A stretch of 43,492 bases of DNA, taken from positions 1-43,492 of the forward strand of contig JAFRAT010000015.1 in the NCBI GenBank assembly GCA_017405305.1. The letters are read 5' to 3'. The stretch comes from Aeriscardovia sp. (GTDB lineage Bacteria > Actinomycetota > Actinomycetes > Actinomycetales > Bifidobacteriaceae). Under the pieces are notes generated by a model. It was given only the letters and a program-made list of their open reading frames with translations, was not told the DNA's origin and ran no database searches. The position numbers and the translations under genes were made by a program. The number at the start of each line of letters is the position of its first letter. Position 1 is the first letter of the stretch. Below, one piece after another: positions 25,437 through 33,049 of the stretch.

Positions 25437-25760
25437 GCTTTGACAACTGAAGAGCGATAGAAAACGCAGTTTTCAACAGAGTTATGCACAAATCCGCGAT
25501 TTCTCCGTGGATAACCCGGAAAAATCCGTTAACAATCGGTGAATCGTTCGGGTATAAAACCACATCGGCTGTGGATAAAATCCGGTATCTCGCAAGCCTG
25601 TGGATAACTGCCGCGTTTATCCACAGCCATCCACTAGTTTATGCACAGATGCATGCAAACCGGATCACGGCGCCGCAGACCTTCCGCCGAGTTATCCACA
25701 AATCCACCGGCGTTATTACTACTCCTCTTACAACTTCTTTTAGAACAGACGGAAAAACAG
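25437..25760. other. oriC: chromosomal replication origin (oriC)
   Basis: The dnaA-dnaN intergenic region holds a dense DnaA-box cluster. Perfect boxes are at 25570-25578 (-), 25599-25607 (-), 25617-25625 (+) and 25692-25700 (+). Single-mismatch boxes are at 25482-25490, 25506-25514 and 25639-25647. After the last box comes a short GC-rich spacer and then the triplet run at 25713-25730, TTATTACTACTCCTCTTA, which resembles the DnaA-trio of Bacillus origins. The rest is AT-rich for this genome. Box positions are read directly; calling it the functional origin rests on location and established origin architecture. Confidence 0.88.
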
Positions 25761-25837
25761 CATCGTACGAAGTCCCTGTTTTCGAACGAAATGTAACCCT
25801 CTTCTGCCACACTGGACCTATTGCCAAAGGAGGACTT

Positions 25838-26962
25838 ATGAAAGTCGAAGTCAATTCGTCCGCTTTCGCGGACGCCACTGAATGGGCCAGCCGCATCATC
25901 TCCGCCCGTCCCACCGTCCCGCTTCTTGCGGGCATCAAAATCCGTGCGCAGGAAGGCTTGCTGCAGCTGTCGACTTTCAACTACGAGCAGTCCGCGCGCT
26001 ACCAGATCGACGCTGGCGTCGACGAGGAAGGCGTCATCGTCGTCCAAGGCAGGCTTTTGGCGGACATCGCCCGCGCGCTGCCGACCGACAAGACCTGCCT
26101 CGTCACCGAAGGCCCCCGCTTGGCCATCCGATCCGGCACGTCCGTCTTCAACCTGCAGCTGATGAACGAGACCGATTACCCGGAGCTGCCCGCCATTCCG
26201 CAGCCAATCGGCAGCATTGACGGCAAGGTCTTCGCCGACGCGGTCGGCCAGGCCGTCGTCGCCGTGGCACGCGACGAGAACCGCCCGGTGCTCACCGGCG
26301 TGCGCGTCGTCTTCGACGGCGATAAAATCGTCTTTTCCGCCACGGACCGTTTCCGCCTGACGCGCGTGACCGCCGGCTGGACCCCAGCCCAACCGGATAT
26401 CCGAACCTCGGCCATCATCTCCGGAACCGTGCTCAAGGACATCGCCGGCTCCATCGACACTGCGCAGAACGTCGTCATCGGCTATGACGAAACCGAGGCG
26501 AACCTGCTGAGCTTCGACAACGCCGGCCGCGTCAAAACCTCCCAGCTCATCGACGGCGAGTTCCCGAACGTGGACCGCTTGTTCGCCGACGAATACCCGA
26601 TTCACGCCGTCATCGAGAAGCAAAGCCTCGTCGACGCGCTGCACCGCGTCTCCCTCGTGGCCGAACGCGAGGCCCCGATCCGCATGGAGTTCACCGGCGA
26701 CGAAGTGCGTCTGTCCGCCGGCGCCGCCGACGAGTCCCAGGCCAGTGAAGTCGTCGCCGCGGACCTCGACGGCGAGCCGATCACCGTGGCCTTCAACCCG
26801 ATGTACCTGCTCTCTGGCCTCGGCGCCATCTCGGGGAAGTACGTGCGCATGAAGATGACGACCGCCATCAAAGCCGTCGAGTTCAACGGCCAGCAGGACA
26901 AGGACGATGAGCCATCCCTTGCTTACCGTTACTTGCTCGTGCCGATGCGCTTCATCGGTTGA
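25838..26962 (+). CDS. dnaN: DNA polymerase III beta sliding clamp
   Basis: A 374-residue ring-forming clamp that tethers polymerase III. The sequence begins MKVEVNSSAFADATEWASRI and shows the three-fold clamp pattern. Family segments include VFSATDRFRLTR in the middle and a C-terminal YRYLLVPMRFIG, ending in the usual conserved P-M-R-hydrophobic motif that lines the partner-binding pocket. The ATG at 25838 has AAAGGAGGA upstream; the upstream extension of the frame runs through oriC and is not coding. Confidence 0.97.
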   Translation: MKVEVNSSAFADATEWASRIISARPTVPLLAGIKIRAQEGLLQLSTFNYEQSARYQIDAGVDEEGVIVVQGRLLADIARALPTDKTCLVTEGPRLAIRSGTSVFNLQLMNETDYPELPAIPQPIGSIDGKVFADAVGQAVVAVARDENRPVLTGVRVVFDGDKIVFSATDRFRLTRVTAGWTPAQPDIRTSAIISGTVLKDIAGSIDTAQNVVIGYDETEANLLSFDNAGRVKTSQLIDGEFPNVDRLFADEYPIHAVIEKQSLVDALHRVSLVAEREAPIRMEFTGDEVRLSAGAADESQASEVVAADLDGEPITVAFNPMYLLSGLGAISGKYVRMKMTTAIKAVEFNGQQDKDDEPSLAYRYLLVPMRFIG

Positions 26963-27064
26963 GACCTTGGGGACAGTAGGAAACGGCCAGACTGCGGCGG
27001 GCAGGCAAACTGTCGCGATGCGCTGGCCATGGCCGATGCCGCGGGCGGCGGGACGGGGCGCGCG
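26963..27064. other. dnaN-recF spacer
   Basis: A 102-bp GC-rich spacer. An in-frame ATG at 27029 offers an alternative recF start with twelve extra residues, but no better RBS. Confidence 0.5.
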
Positions 27065-28426
27065 ATGAGCGACGTCGTGTCCCGCCTGGCGTTGGACCGG
27101 TTCCGCTCCTGGTCGCGGATCGTCGTGGATTTCGAACCGGGCGTCAATGTGCTCTACGGCCGCAACGGCATTGGCAAAACGAACCTCGTCGAGGCCCTGG
27201 AATTCCTGTCGGTCGGCTCGTCGCCGCGGGCGGCGGCGGCCAAGTACCTGGTCCAGCACGGGCAGACGAACGCCGTCATCCGCGCCAATGCGGCGGAAAC
27301 GCGGGACGGTTGCGCGCGCGGTTTCGCTGATCCCGGCGCCGACAGCGTTTGGGCGCATACTTTGCAGGTGACCATTCCGGTGCGTGGGGCCGTCCGATCG
27401 CGCGTCGATTCAGGCCCCTCGAAGTACTTCCGCGACATCGCCGGGATGGTGCGCGTGGTCGCTTTCGGCCCGCAGGACCAGCAGCTGGCGTCCGGCGATC
27501 CGGCCGGACGGCGGCGGTTCCTCGACCAGAGCGCGACGCTGATGTTCCCCGAATACTACGCTGCGTTGCAACGGTTCCGTCAAATCGCTCGCCAGCGCGC
27601 GGCCGTGCTGCGCGGTCTCGGCGAAGCCGGGCTGGGTTTTGCAGGCGGCTCGACGGGCGCCAGCAGCGGTTCGGCCGGTCCGGCTGGAATGGAGCCGGCC
27701 GGACGGCGCATGGCCATGGCGGAGCTGGAAGCATGGACATCGCAGTTCATCGATGCCGGCATGGCGGTCACGCGGATGCGCGCGGCCGTGGCGGATCGAT
27801 TCAACGGGCTGTTCGCCCGGACCTACGCGGGCTTCGCCGGAGGCTGCCGCGCGGATGCGCGGTTGGAGTACCGGCCATCGTTCGCCGAGGCGTTGGAGTC
27901 CGGCCCGGCCGAAGCGAGGCAACGGATCGCGCAGCATTTCCAGCGCATCTACCCCGGGGAGGTTTCACGTGAAACGAATCTGATCGGGCCGCAGCGCGAC
28001 GAGATGCTCGTCGTCCTGGACGGCGAACCGGCGCGGGAATTCGCCTCGAACGGCGAGCTGTGGACGATTGGTTTAGCCATGAGACTGGCGCAATTCCAAT
28101 ATTTGTCGGGAAATGTTCCACGGGAAACCACATCTATGGGCGCCCTCGCCGGAACCGCCGGCGCTCTGGTTTCCGACGCGCCTGCGCGTCCGGCTGGCAG
28201 CGCGCGCAACGATGCGCGACCCGCCGAGAACAACCATCCGATTCTCGTGCTCGACGATGTCTTCGCCCAATTGGACGAATCTCGGCGGGAACGGATCCTC
28301 GATTTCGCCGGGCGTCAAGGCCAGGTGTTTTTGACAACAGCCGCGAAAGGCGACGTGCCTTCGGGGTCCGGCTGGCACGGCATCGATGTGGAAAAATACG
28401 CGGAGCGGCAGCATGGCGTCCTCTGA
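27065..28426 (+). CDS. recF: DNA replication and repair protein RecF
   Basis: A 453-residue SMC-like ATPase that helps load RecA at gaps. Walker A is YGRNGIGKTN (residues 31-40). The signature and Walker B regions occur near the C-terminus (ILVLDDVFAQLDESRRERIL). The protein is longer than the usual 360-400 residues, with inserted Gly/Ala/Ser-rich stretches (for example GGSTGASSGSAGPAGMEP). The perfect parS site and a weaker one fall in the coding sequence and are read as VSRETN and VPRETT, so some codons are constrained by ParB binding. The start at 27065 (MSDVVSRLALDRFRSW) fits the family N-terminus. Confidence 0.93.
   Translation: MSDVVSRLALDRFRSWSRIVVDFEPGVNVLYGRNGIGKTNLVEALEFLSVGSSPRAAAAKYLVQHGQTNAVIRANAAETRDGCARGFADPGADSVWAHTLQVTIPVRGAVRSRVDSGPSKYFRDIAGMVRVVAFGPQDQQLASGDPAGRRRFLDQSATLMFPEYYAALQRFRQIARQRAAVLRGLGEAGLGFAGGSTGASSGSAGPAGMEPAGRRMAMAELEAWTSQFIDAGMAVTRMRAAVADRFNGLFARTYAGFAGGCRADARLEYRPSFAEALESGPAEARQRIAQHFQRIYPGEVSRETNLIGPQRDEMLVVLDGEPAREFASNGELWTIGLAMRLAQFQYLSGNVPRETTSMGALAGTAGALVSDAPARPAGSARNDARPAENNHPILVLDDVFAQLDESRRERILDFAGRQGQVFLTTAAKGDVPSGSGWHGIDVEKYAERQHGVL
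27962..27975. promoter_or_regulatory. perfect parS site inside recF
   Basis: GTTTCACGTGAAAC, 14 of 14 matches to the ParB palindrome, 2.3 kb from oriC. Confidence 0.9.
28115..28128. promoter_or_regulatory. degenerate parS-like site inside recF
   Basis: GTTCCACGGGAAAC, 12 of 14 matches, 140 bp from the perfect site. Confidence 0.5.
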
Positions 28427-28958
28427 AATGGCTCGTTCGTCGCAGCGCGCCTCCGCCGGCCGCCCTCCTGCCGAACTGCTCGGCATCAGCCCGGCGAAAC
28501 TGCCGGCGGAGGTCTCCTCGCGATACGTCCATGCCCTGCAGGAGTCCCGGTCCGAACGCCGCAAACGCGCGCAGAAGGCCTACGAGGACTTCGGCGGTCC
28601 TGGACGCGATCCCTGGCTGGCTGGTTCGGTCCTCGGGTCGCTGGCCGTCAGCCAGGACTGGGTGCCGCATCTGAAGACGGCGGCGCTCTCCACGCGCTGG
28701 GCGGACATCGTGGGATCGGCGATGGCCGACAACTCGCGGGTCGAATCCTTCCGCGACGGCGAGATCGTCATCCGCGTGTTCACGACGGCGTGGCTCGTCT
28801 CGATGCGGTACTTGATGCCGCACTTGGAGAAAGCCATCCGGGATTATCTGGCGCCCGTGCCTGTCATGAAAATCTCCCTGCGCGGGCCGAACCGGTACAC
28901 TTTCAGACATGGCCGGCGCACGGTGCCCGGCCGCGGGCCGAGGGACACGTGGGGATGA
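28413..28958 (+). CDS. dciA: DUF721 family protein, DciA-like helicase loader
   Basis: A 181-residue protein of the DUF721/DciA family, linked to loading of the replicative helicase in bacteria without DnaC. The conserved core is in the C-terminal half: WADIVGSAMADNSRVESFRD, followed by EIVIRVFTTAWLVSMRYLMP. An N-terminal basic region contains ESRSERRKRAQKAYEDFGGP. The ATG at 28413 overlaps the end of recF by 14 bp, so the two are likely co-translated. In many actinobacteria gyrB would follow directly; here it is 7.4 kb away. Confidence 0.88.
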   Translation: MASSEMARSSQRASAGRPPAELLGISPAKLPAEVSSRYVHALQESRSERRKRAQKAYEDFGGPGRDPWLAGSVLGSLAVSQDWVPHLKTAALSTRWADIVGSAMADNSRVESFRDGEIVIRVFTTAWLVSMRYLMPHLEKAIRDYLAPVPVMKISLRGPNRYTFRHGRRTVPGRGPRDTWG

Positions 28959-29105
28959 CGGAAGGAGCCGCGCCCGGCGGCGGAACGGACGATGCTTGAT
29001 CGCGGACGGCTGCCGCTGCGGGCTTTTGCGGCACGTGCGGAAACGTCGCGGCGGGGGGCGAACTCGGTTTGCGGCCGACGCCTCTTATCGGCGGGTTCCG
29101 CCATT

Positions 29106-29136
29106 GTTACGGTATCGAATGTTACGATAACGTAAC
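29106..29136. promoter_or_regulatory. putative operator upstream of the acyl-CoA ligase gene
   Basis: GTTACG-ATAA-CGTAAC (29121-29136) is a perfect 6-bp inverted repeat, and a third GTTACG lies at 29106-29111, 15 bp upstream in direct orientation. It sits in an AT-rich patch about 50 bp before the ligase start and looks like a repressor operator. The cognate regulator is not in the window. Confidence 0.5.
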
Positions 29137-29188
29137 TTTTATTCGCCGCGGCGAGGCAGCAACGGTTCCGCGGCTGTAGCATGAGCGT

Positions 29189-31186
29189 ATGCTGCGCGAA
29201 TGCACCACGCCTCTGCGGTATCCGCTGACCGGCGACAACGACACTTTCTACAGGCTCCTCTCCCAGCGGGCGGAGTTCTTCCCCGACGACGTGGCCGCGG
29301 AATACAAGACGGACGACGACGCGACGGAATGGACGGCCGTGAGCGCCGCGGGGATGCTCCAGGCCGTCCGGGAGACGGCGAAAGGGCTGATCGCGCTGGG
29401 TGTGGACCGCGGGGACGCCGTGCTGATCTGGGCCGCGACGCGCTACCAGTGGGGCGTGCTCGACTTCGCCTGCTCGGCGGTCGGCGCGGTGGTCGTGCCC
29501 GTTTACGAGACGGATTCGCCCGCGCAGGTCAAACGCATCGTGGACCTGACGAAACCGGCCATCGCGTTCGTCGACACCCCCGAGCGGGGCCAGACGGTCG
29601 ATCGCGTGTGCCAGGAGCTCAAGACCGGGACCGCCGAACGCGAAGCCGCGCGCGACGCTGCCGGCGCGGCCGATCCGTTCGCGCCGGCGCTCTCGCCGCT
29701 CGTCTTCAACGTGCTGGACAATGGCCTGGAAGCGGTGGCCAGCCACGGTCGGGGCGTGCCGGACGAGGAACTCGACGCCCGCATCGCTATGGTGAAAGCC
29801 GACGACCTCGCCACCATCGTGTTCACCTCCGGTTCGACGGGCGCGCCCAAAGGCGTGGAGCTGACGTACCGCAACTTCATCCACGTGGTCCGCGCCGGCT
29901 GGGAGGTCCTGCCCGCGATGTGCTCCGCCTCCGGCCGCCTGCTGCTCTTCCTGCCGCTTGCCCACTGCTTCGGGCGCTACACGCAGTACCTGGCCATCGG
30001 CTCGCGCGGCACCCTCGCCTACGTGCCCACCGCCGAGCATCTGCTTGTCGATTTCAGGACGTTCCGGCCAACGTATATCTTCGGCGTCCCGCGCGTTTAC
30101 GAGAAGATCTACAACGCCGCCAGCCAGAAGGCCGGAGCCGGATTCCGCGGCCGTCTGTTCGCCCGCGCCGGACGGCACTTCGCCGACTGGTCGAAAACCG
30201 AGCAGGCCGGCGGCAAGCACGGTTTCTCCCAGCGCGTGCTGCACCGGTTCTACGAGAAAACCGTCGGCTCGGCCGTGCGCTCGGCGACGGGCGGCTCCTT
30301 GCAGTGGCTCGGCTGCGGCGGCGCGCCCATGAACACGGACCTTGCCCATTTCTTCAACGGCCTGGACGGCGTGACCTTCGTCCAGGGCTATGGGCTGACG
30401 GAAACGGCCGCGCCCTGCTGCGTCAATTTCGAGGACGCCAACCGCGTCGGCAGCGTCGGCAAACCGGGTCCGGGCATCGCGTTCCGCGTGGCCGACGACG
30501 GCGAGCTGCAAATCCACGGGCCGTGCGTGTTCGTCGGCTACTACCACGACCCCGCCGCCACCCGCGATGCCTTCACCGCAGACGGCTGGCTCAAAACAGG
30601 CGATTTGGCGAGCATCGACGACGATGGCTTCGTGTACATCACCGGCCGGCGCAAGAACCTCCTCGTCACCGCCGGCGGCAAGAACGTCGCTCCGGAACCG
30701 GCCGAAGACGCCATCGCCGCCTGCCCGATCGTGTCCCACGCGCTCGTCGTCGGCGACCGCAAGCCGTTCGTCTCGGCCATCGTCACGCTCGACCCGGGCA
30801 TGCTGCGCGTCTGGTGCGCCGCGCACGGCCTCGACCCCGGGATGACCTGCGAGGAAGCCGGCCGGAACGGCGCCGTGCGCGAATGCATCCAGGAATACGT
30901 CGACCAGGCGAACGCAGCCGTGTCCCGCGCCGAATCCGTGCGCAAATTCGCCGTCCGCCCGTCCGACTTTTCGCTGGACGAGGGCACGCTGACGCCGAGC
31001 CTTAAAATCGTGCGCGCGAAAGCCATCGCCGCCTGCCAAGACATCATCGAGGGCGAGCTCTACGCCCCCGATCCTCGGGCGCGTGCGTCCGCGCCCAAAA
31101 CGGCCGCCGTGGCGGACGCCATCAGCCGCGACGTGCGCGTTCTCGGAGAGAACTTCGGCAAGGACAGCGCCCGCCGCGAGAGATAA
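29189..31186 (+). CDS. fadD: AMP-dependent long-chain fatty-acid--CoA ligase family protein
   Basis: A 665-residue ANL-superfamily enzyme that activates a carboxylic acid as acyl-AMP and then acyl-CoA. The ATP/AMP motif is IVFTSGSTGAPKGVELTYRN (near residue 212). GYGLTETAAP is the A5-type motif. The hinge and C-terminal lid appear as DGWLKTGDLASIDDDGFVYI followed by GRRKNLLVTAGGKNVAPE. It resembles the AMP-binding forms annotated as long-chain fatty-acid ligases in actinobacteria; the true substrate is unknown. The ATG at 29189 has no strong Shine-Dalgarno sequence. The gene converges with the cysteine hydrolase. Confidence 0.88.
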   Translation: MLRECTTPLRYPLTGDNDTFYRLLSQRAEFFPDDVAAEYKTDDDATEWTAVSAAGMLQAVRETAKGLIALGVDRGDAVLIWAATRYQWGVLDFACSAVGAVVVPVYETDSPAQVKRIVDLTKPAIAFVDTPERGQTVDRVCQELKTGTAEREAARDAAGAADPFAPALSPLVFNVLDNGLEAVASHGRGVPDEELDARIAMVKADDLATIVFTSGSTGAPKGVELTYRNFIHVVRAGWEVLPAMCSASGRLLLFLPLAHCFGRYTQYLAIGSRGTLAYVPTAEHLLVDFRTFRPTYIFGVPRVYEKIYNAASQKAGAGFRGRLFARAGRHFADWSKTEQAGGKHGFSQRVLHRFYEKTVGSAVRSATGGSLQWLGCGGAPMNTDLAHFFNGLDGVTFVQGYGLTETAAPCCVNFEDANRVGSVGKPGPGIAFRVADDGELQIHGPCVFVGYYHDPAATRDAFTADGWLKTGDLASIDDDGFVYITGRRKNLLVTAGGKNVAPEPAEDAIAACPIVSHALVVGDRKPFVSAIVTLDPGMLRVWCAAHGLDPGMTCEEAGRNGAVRECIQEYVDQANAAVSRAESVRKFAVRPSDFSLDEGTLTPSLKIVRAKAIAACQDIIEGELYAPDPRARASAPKTAAVADAISRDVRVLGENFGKDSARRER

Positions 31187-31194
31187 GGACACAG

Positions 31195-31243
31195 CGCGGC
31201 GGCGGCGGGATTCCGGGCGGTTTCCCGGAGCTCCGCCGCCGCG
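31195..31243. terminator. bidirectional terminator-like hairpin
   Basis: CGCGGCGGCGG (31195-31205) pairs with CCGCCGCCGCG (31233-31243), with an inner CCGGG/CCCGG stem. It lies between two convergent genes (the ligase and the cysteine hydrolase). No long T run is present. Confidence 0.55.
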
Positions 31244-31271
31244 CCTTCTGTCTGCCGTTGTCTGTGCCGTC

Positions 31272-31796
31272 TCACCGCACGGCGATCTGGCAGCTTCTCA
31301 TGACTGTCAACGCGGCTTCGTGGCTGGCCGGCGTCATGCCCGCGCAGCAGGAGGAGTCCACGCTGATCGGGACTTCCGGCAGGAACGCTTTGATCATCAG
31401 CGCGTTGGAGATGACGCAGATGTCCGTGCACAGGCCGACGAGTTCGATTTCGTCGATGTGTTCGGCATGGTCGAAAGCGACGAGGTCGCGCGCCAGGGCC
31501 GTGCAGCCGAACGTCGGCTTGCGGTAGAAGAGCGCGTGGCGCTGCCTGGCCGCTTCCTTCAGCGCGTCGGGAAGTTCCCAGCCGGGCGTGCCCGGGATGC
31601 AGTGCTTGATCGGCAGGTTCCGCCCTTCCTGCGTCTCGAGGTAGTCGGGCGTGTGGGTGTCCATCGTGAAGATGACCTTCCCGTCGAACCCGCGGACCGC
31701 GTCGATGACCTTCGGGACGATGAGCTGCGCTTCGGGTGTGCCGAGCGACCCATCGATGAAATCGTTCTGCATGTCGATGACGACGAGGACTTTCAT
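31272..31796 (-). CDS. cysteine hydrolase, nicotinamidase/isochorismatase family
   Basis: A 174-residue enzyme with the visible catalytic triad Asp8 (VIDMQNDF), Lys93 (YRKPTFGC) and Cys127 (LCTDICV). The metal-binding pattern DTHTPDY at 46-52 fits nicotinamidases more than isochorismatases, so conversion of nicotinamide to nicotinate for NAD salvage is the likely reaction, though not certain. The ATG at 31796 has AAAGGAGGCAACC upstream. The next gene upstream on the same strand is a nitroreductase. Confidence 0.88.
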   Translation of the reverse strand: MKVLVVIDMQNDFIDGSLGTPEAQLIVPKVIDAVRGFDGKVIFTMDTHTPDYLETQEGRNLPIKHCIPGTPGWELPDALKEAARQRHALFYRKPTFGCTALARDLVAFDHAEHIDEIELVGLCTDICVISNALMIKAFLPEVPISVDSSCCAGMTPASHEAALTVMRSCQIAVR

Positions 31797-31814
31797 GGTT
31801 GCCTCCTTTGCAAC

Positions 31815-31839
31815 GGGCGCGGCCGGAGGGGCCGCGCCC
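31815..31839. repeat. 10-bp GC-rich hairpin upstream of the cysteine hydrolase
   Basis: GGGCGCGGCC pairs with GGCCGCGCCC around GGAGG. It ends 18 bp before the hydrolase start codon, next to its RBS, and could end the nitroreductase transcript or affect hydrolase translation. There is no T run on the minus strand. Confidence 0.5.
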
Positions 31840-32001
31840 GCTTTCAGGATAAGACGCGCGGCCTGTTTTGGGGATTTCCGGCGGAACCCGTGAACGGTCG
31901 TAAAAAATCGCGCGCCCGGCTTTGCAGCGGCAGGCTTCCGCGAGCGAGGGGCGAAGGCCCGTCCACCCGTGGAAGCCTCGTCCTGGACTCCCATCCCGCG
32001 C

Positions 32002-32859
32002 TTACTCCACTTCGAAGCCCTGTTCGCGCAGGATGGCGCCGATGTCGTCGCGGTGATGCTGGTCGGAGGCCAGATGGCGCACGACGAGGGCGCTGAACGT
32101 GTCAGCGCGGGTGTTGGAGCCGCGGGTGCTGTAGTATGCGGCGACGGTGCGGTCGTAGGCGTCGACGGCCTCGTTCCACTTCTCCTCGTCGACGGCCGGG
32201 TAGCCGTTCTCGCCTACGGACAGCGAGGACGGGACGCGCGGCTTCTGCCCGGGTTCGTCGTCCGGGACGCCGATGATGAGGCCGAGGATCGGGAAGGTGT
32301 GCTTCGGCAGGCGCAGCAGGTCGATGAGCCGGCGCGCGTCATTGAGGATGCTGCCCAGGTAGCAGCCGCCCATGCCGTTGGCCTCCGCGTAGCCGAGCAT
32401 GTTCTGCGCGGCCAGAGTCGCGTCGAAGACGCCGGCGAGGAAGGCGTTCCAGTTCGTGAAAGCGTGCATGGGCGCGTTGGAGAGCGCGTCGGCGAGCATG
32501 GTTTCGCGTGAAACATTCCGAATGGCGTCGGCGGAACCGGCCGTCTTGGCCTTGCCGGCGGCAGCCTGCTTCGCCAGGGCGCGGCGCGCGATGCGGATGT
32601 CGCGGTCCGTGTCGACCACGAAGACGAACAGCTCGCCGTTCTCCTGCTGGAGCACCGCGCTGCCGCTGACGGCTGCGATGGCGTGCCACAGGTCCGGGTC
32701 GGTGACATGGATCAGCGTGAAGGACTGCAGGTACTCGCTGCTGGCGGCCGCGCGGGCCGCGTTCTCGAGCGTCCCGACATCGACGGGCTCCGGCTTGAAA
32801 CGCCGGATGGTGCGGTGGCGCAAAGCGGTCTCGCCGGGCTGGCGGCTCATGTCGGTCAT
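32002..32859 (-). CDS. nitroreductase family (NfsA-like) NAD(P)H-dependent flavin oxidoreductase
   Basis: A 285-residue FMN-binding oxidoreductase. Family features are an N-terminal RHRTIRRFKPEPVD (FMN phosphate contact), AAQNMLGYAEANGMGGCYLG (dimer and FMN region) and LGLIIGVPDDEPGQKPR near the C-terminal third. The length fits the NfsA/FRP type. The ATG at 32859 has AAGGAAG eight bases upstream. A parS-like sequence at 32501-32514 is read as VSRETM within a poorly conserved insertion. Physiological substrate unknown. Confidence 0.85.
   Translation of the reverse strand: MTDMSRQPGETALRHRTIRRFKPEPVDVGTLENAARAAASSEYLQSFTLIHVTDPDLWHAIAAVSGSAVLQQENGELFVFVVDTDRDIRIARRALAKQAAAGKAKTAGSADAIRNVSRETMLADALSNAPMHAFTNWNAFLAGVFDATLAAQNMLGYAEANGMGGCYLGSILNDARRLIDLLRLPKHTFPILGLIIGVPDDEPGQKPRVPSSLSVGENGYPAVDEEKWNEAVDAYDRTVAAYYSTRGSNTRADTFSALVVRHLASDQHHRDDIGAILREQGFEVE
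32501..32514. promoter_or_regulatory. parS-like site inside the nitroreductase gene
   Basis: GTTTCGCGTGAAAC, 13 of 14 matches, 6.9 kb from oriC. Confidence 0.65.
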
Positions 32860-32881
32860 ATATTGTGCTTCCTTTCGTCTG

Positions 32882-32915
32882 GCCGCCCGCCAGACGCTGA
32901 CGCCTGGCGGGCGGC
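32882..32915. terminator. 12-bp perfect GC-rich hairpin
   Basis: GCCGCCCGCCAG (32882-32893) pairs with CTGGCGGGCGGC (32904-32915). It lies between the antiporter pseudogene and the nitroreductase start on the same strand and probably separates the two transcripts. There is no clear T run. Confidence 0.45.
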
Positions 32916-33002
32916 TTAGCGGTCATTGCTTGCTGTGGTTGGGGTGACGGCGGCCGGGATCGGCGCGGCCGGAGGGCTTCGTTGCCGGGATCCCCATCGT
33001 GT

Positions 33003-33016
33003 GTTTCCCGTGAAAC
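33003..33016. promoter_or_regulatory. parS-like site downstream of the antiporter
   Basis: GTTTCCCGTGAAAC, 13 of 14 matches, 7.4 kb from oriC. Confidence 0.65.
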
Positions 33017-33049
33017 GATGTCGCGGAACGGCGCCGCAGGCCTCCGCCG

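Noticed and set aside
23639..25489. 616-codon minus-strand ORF opposite dnaA
   Set aside because: Shadow of dnaA; the real gene has all DnaA motifs in the other strand.
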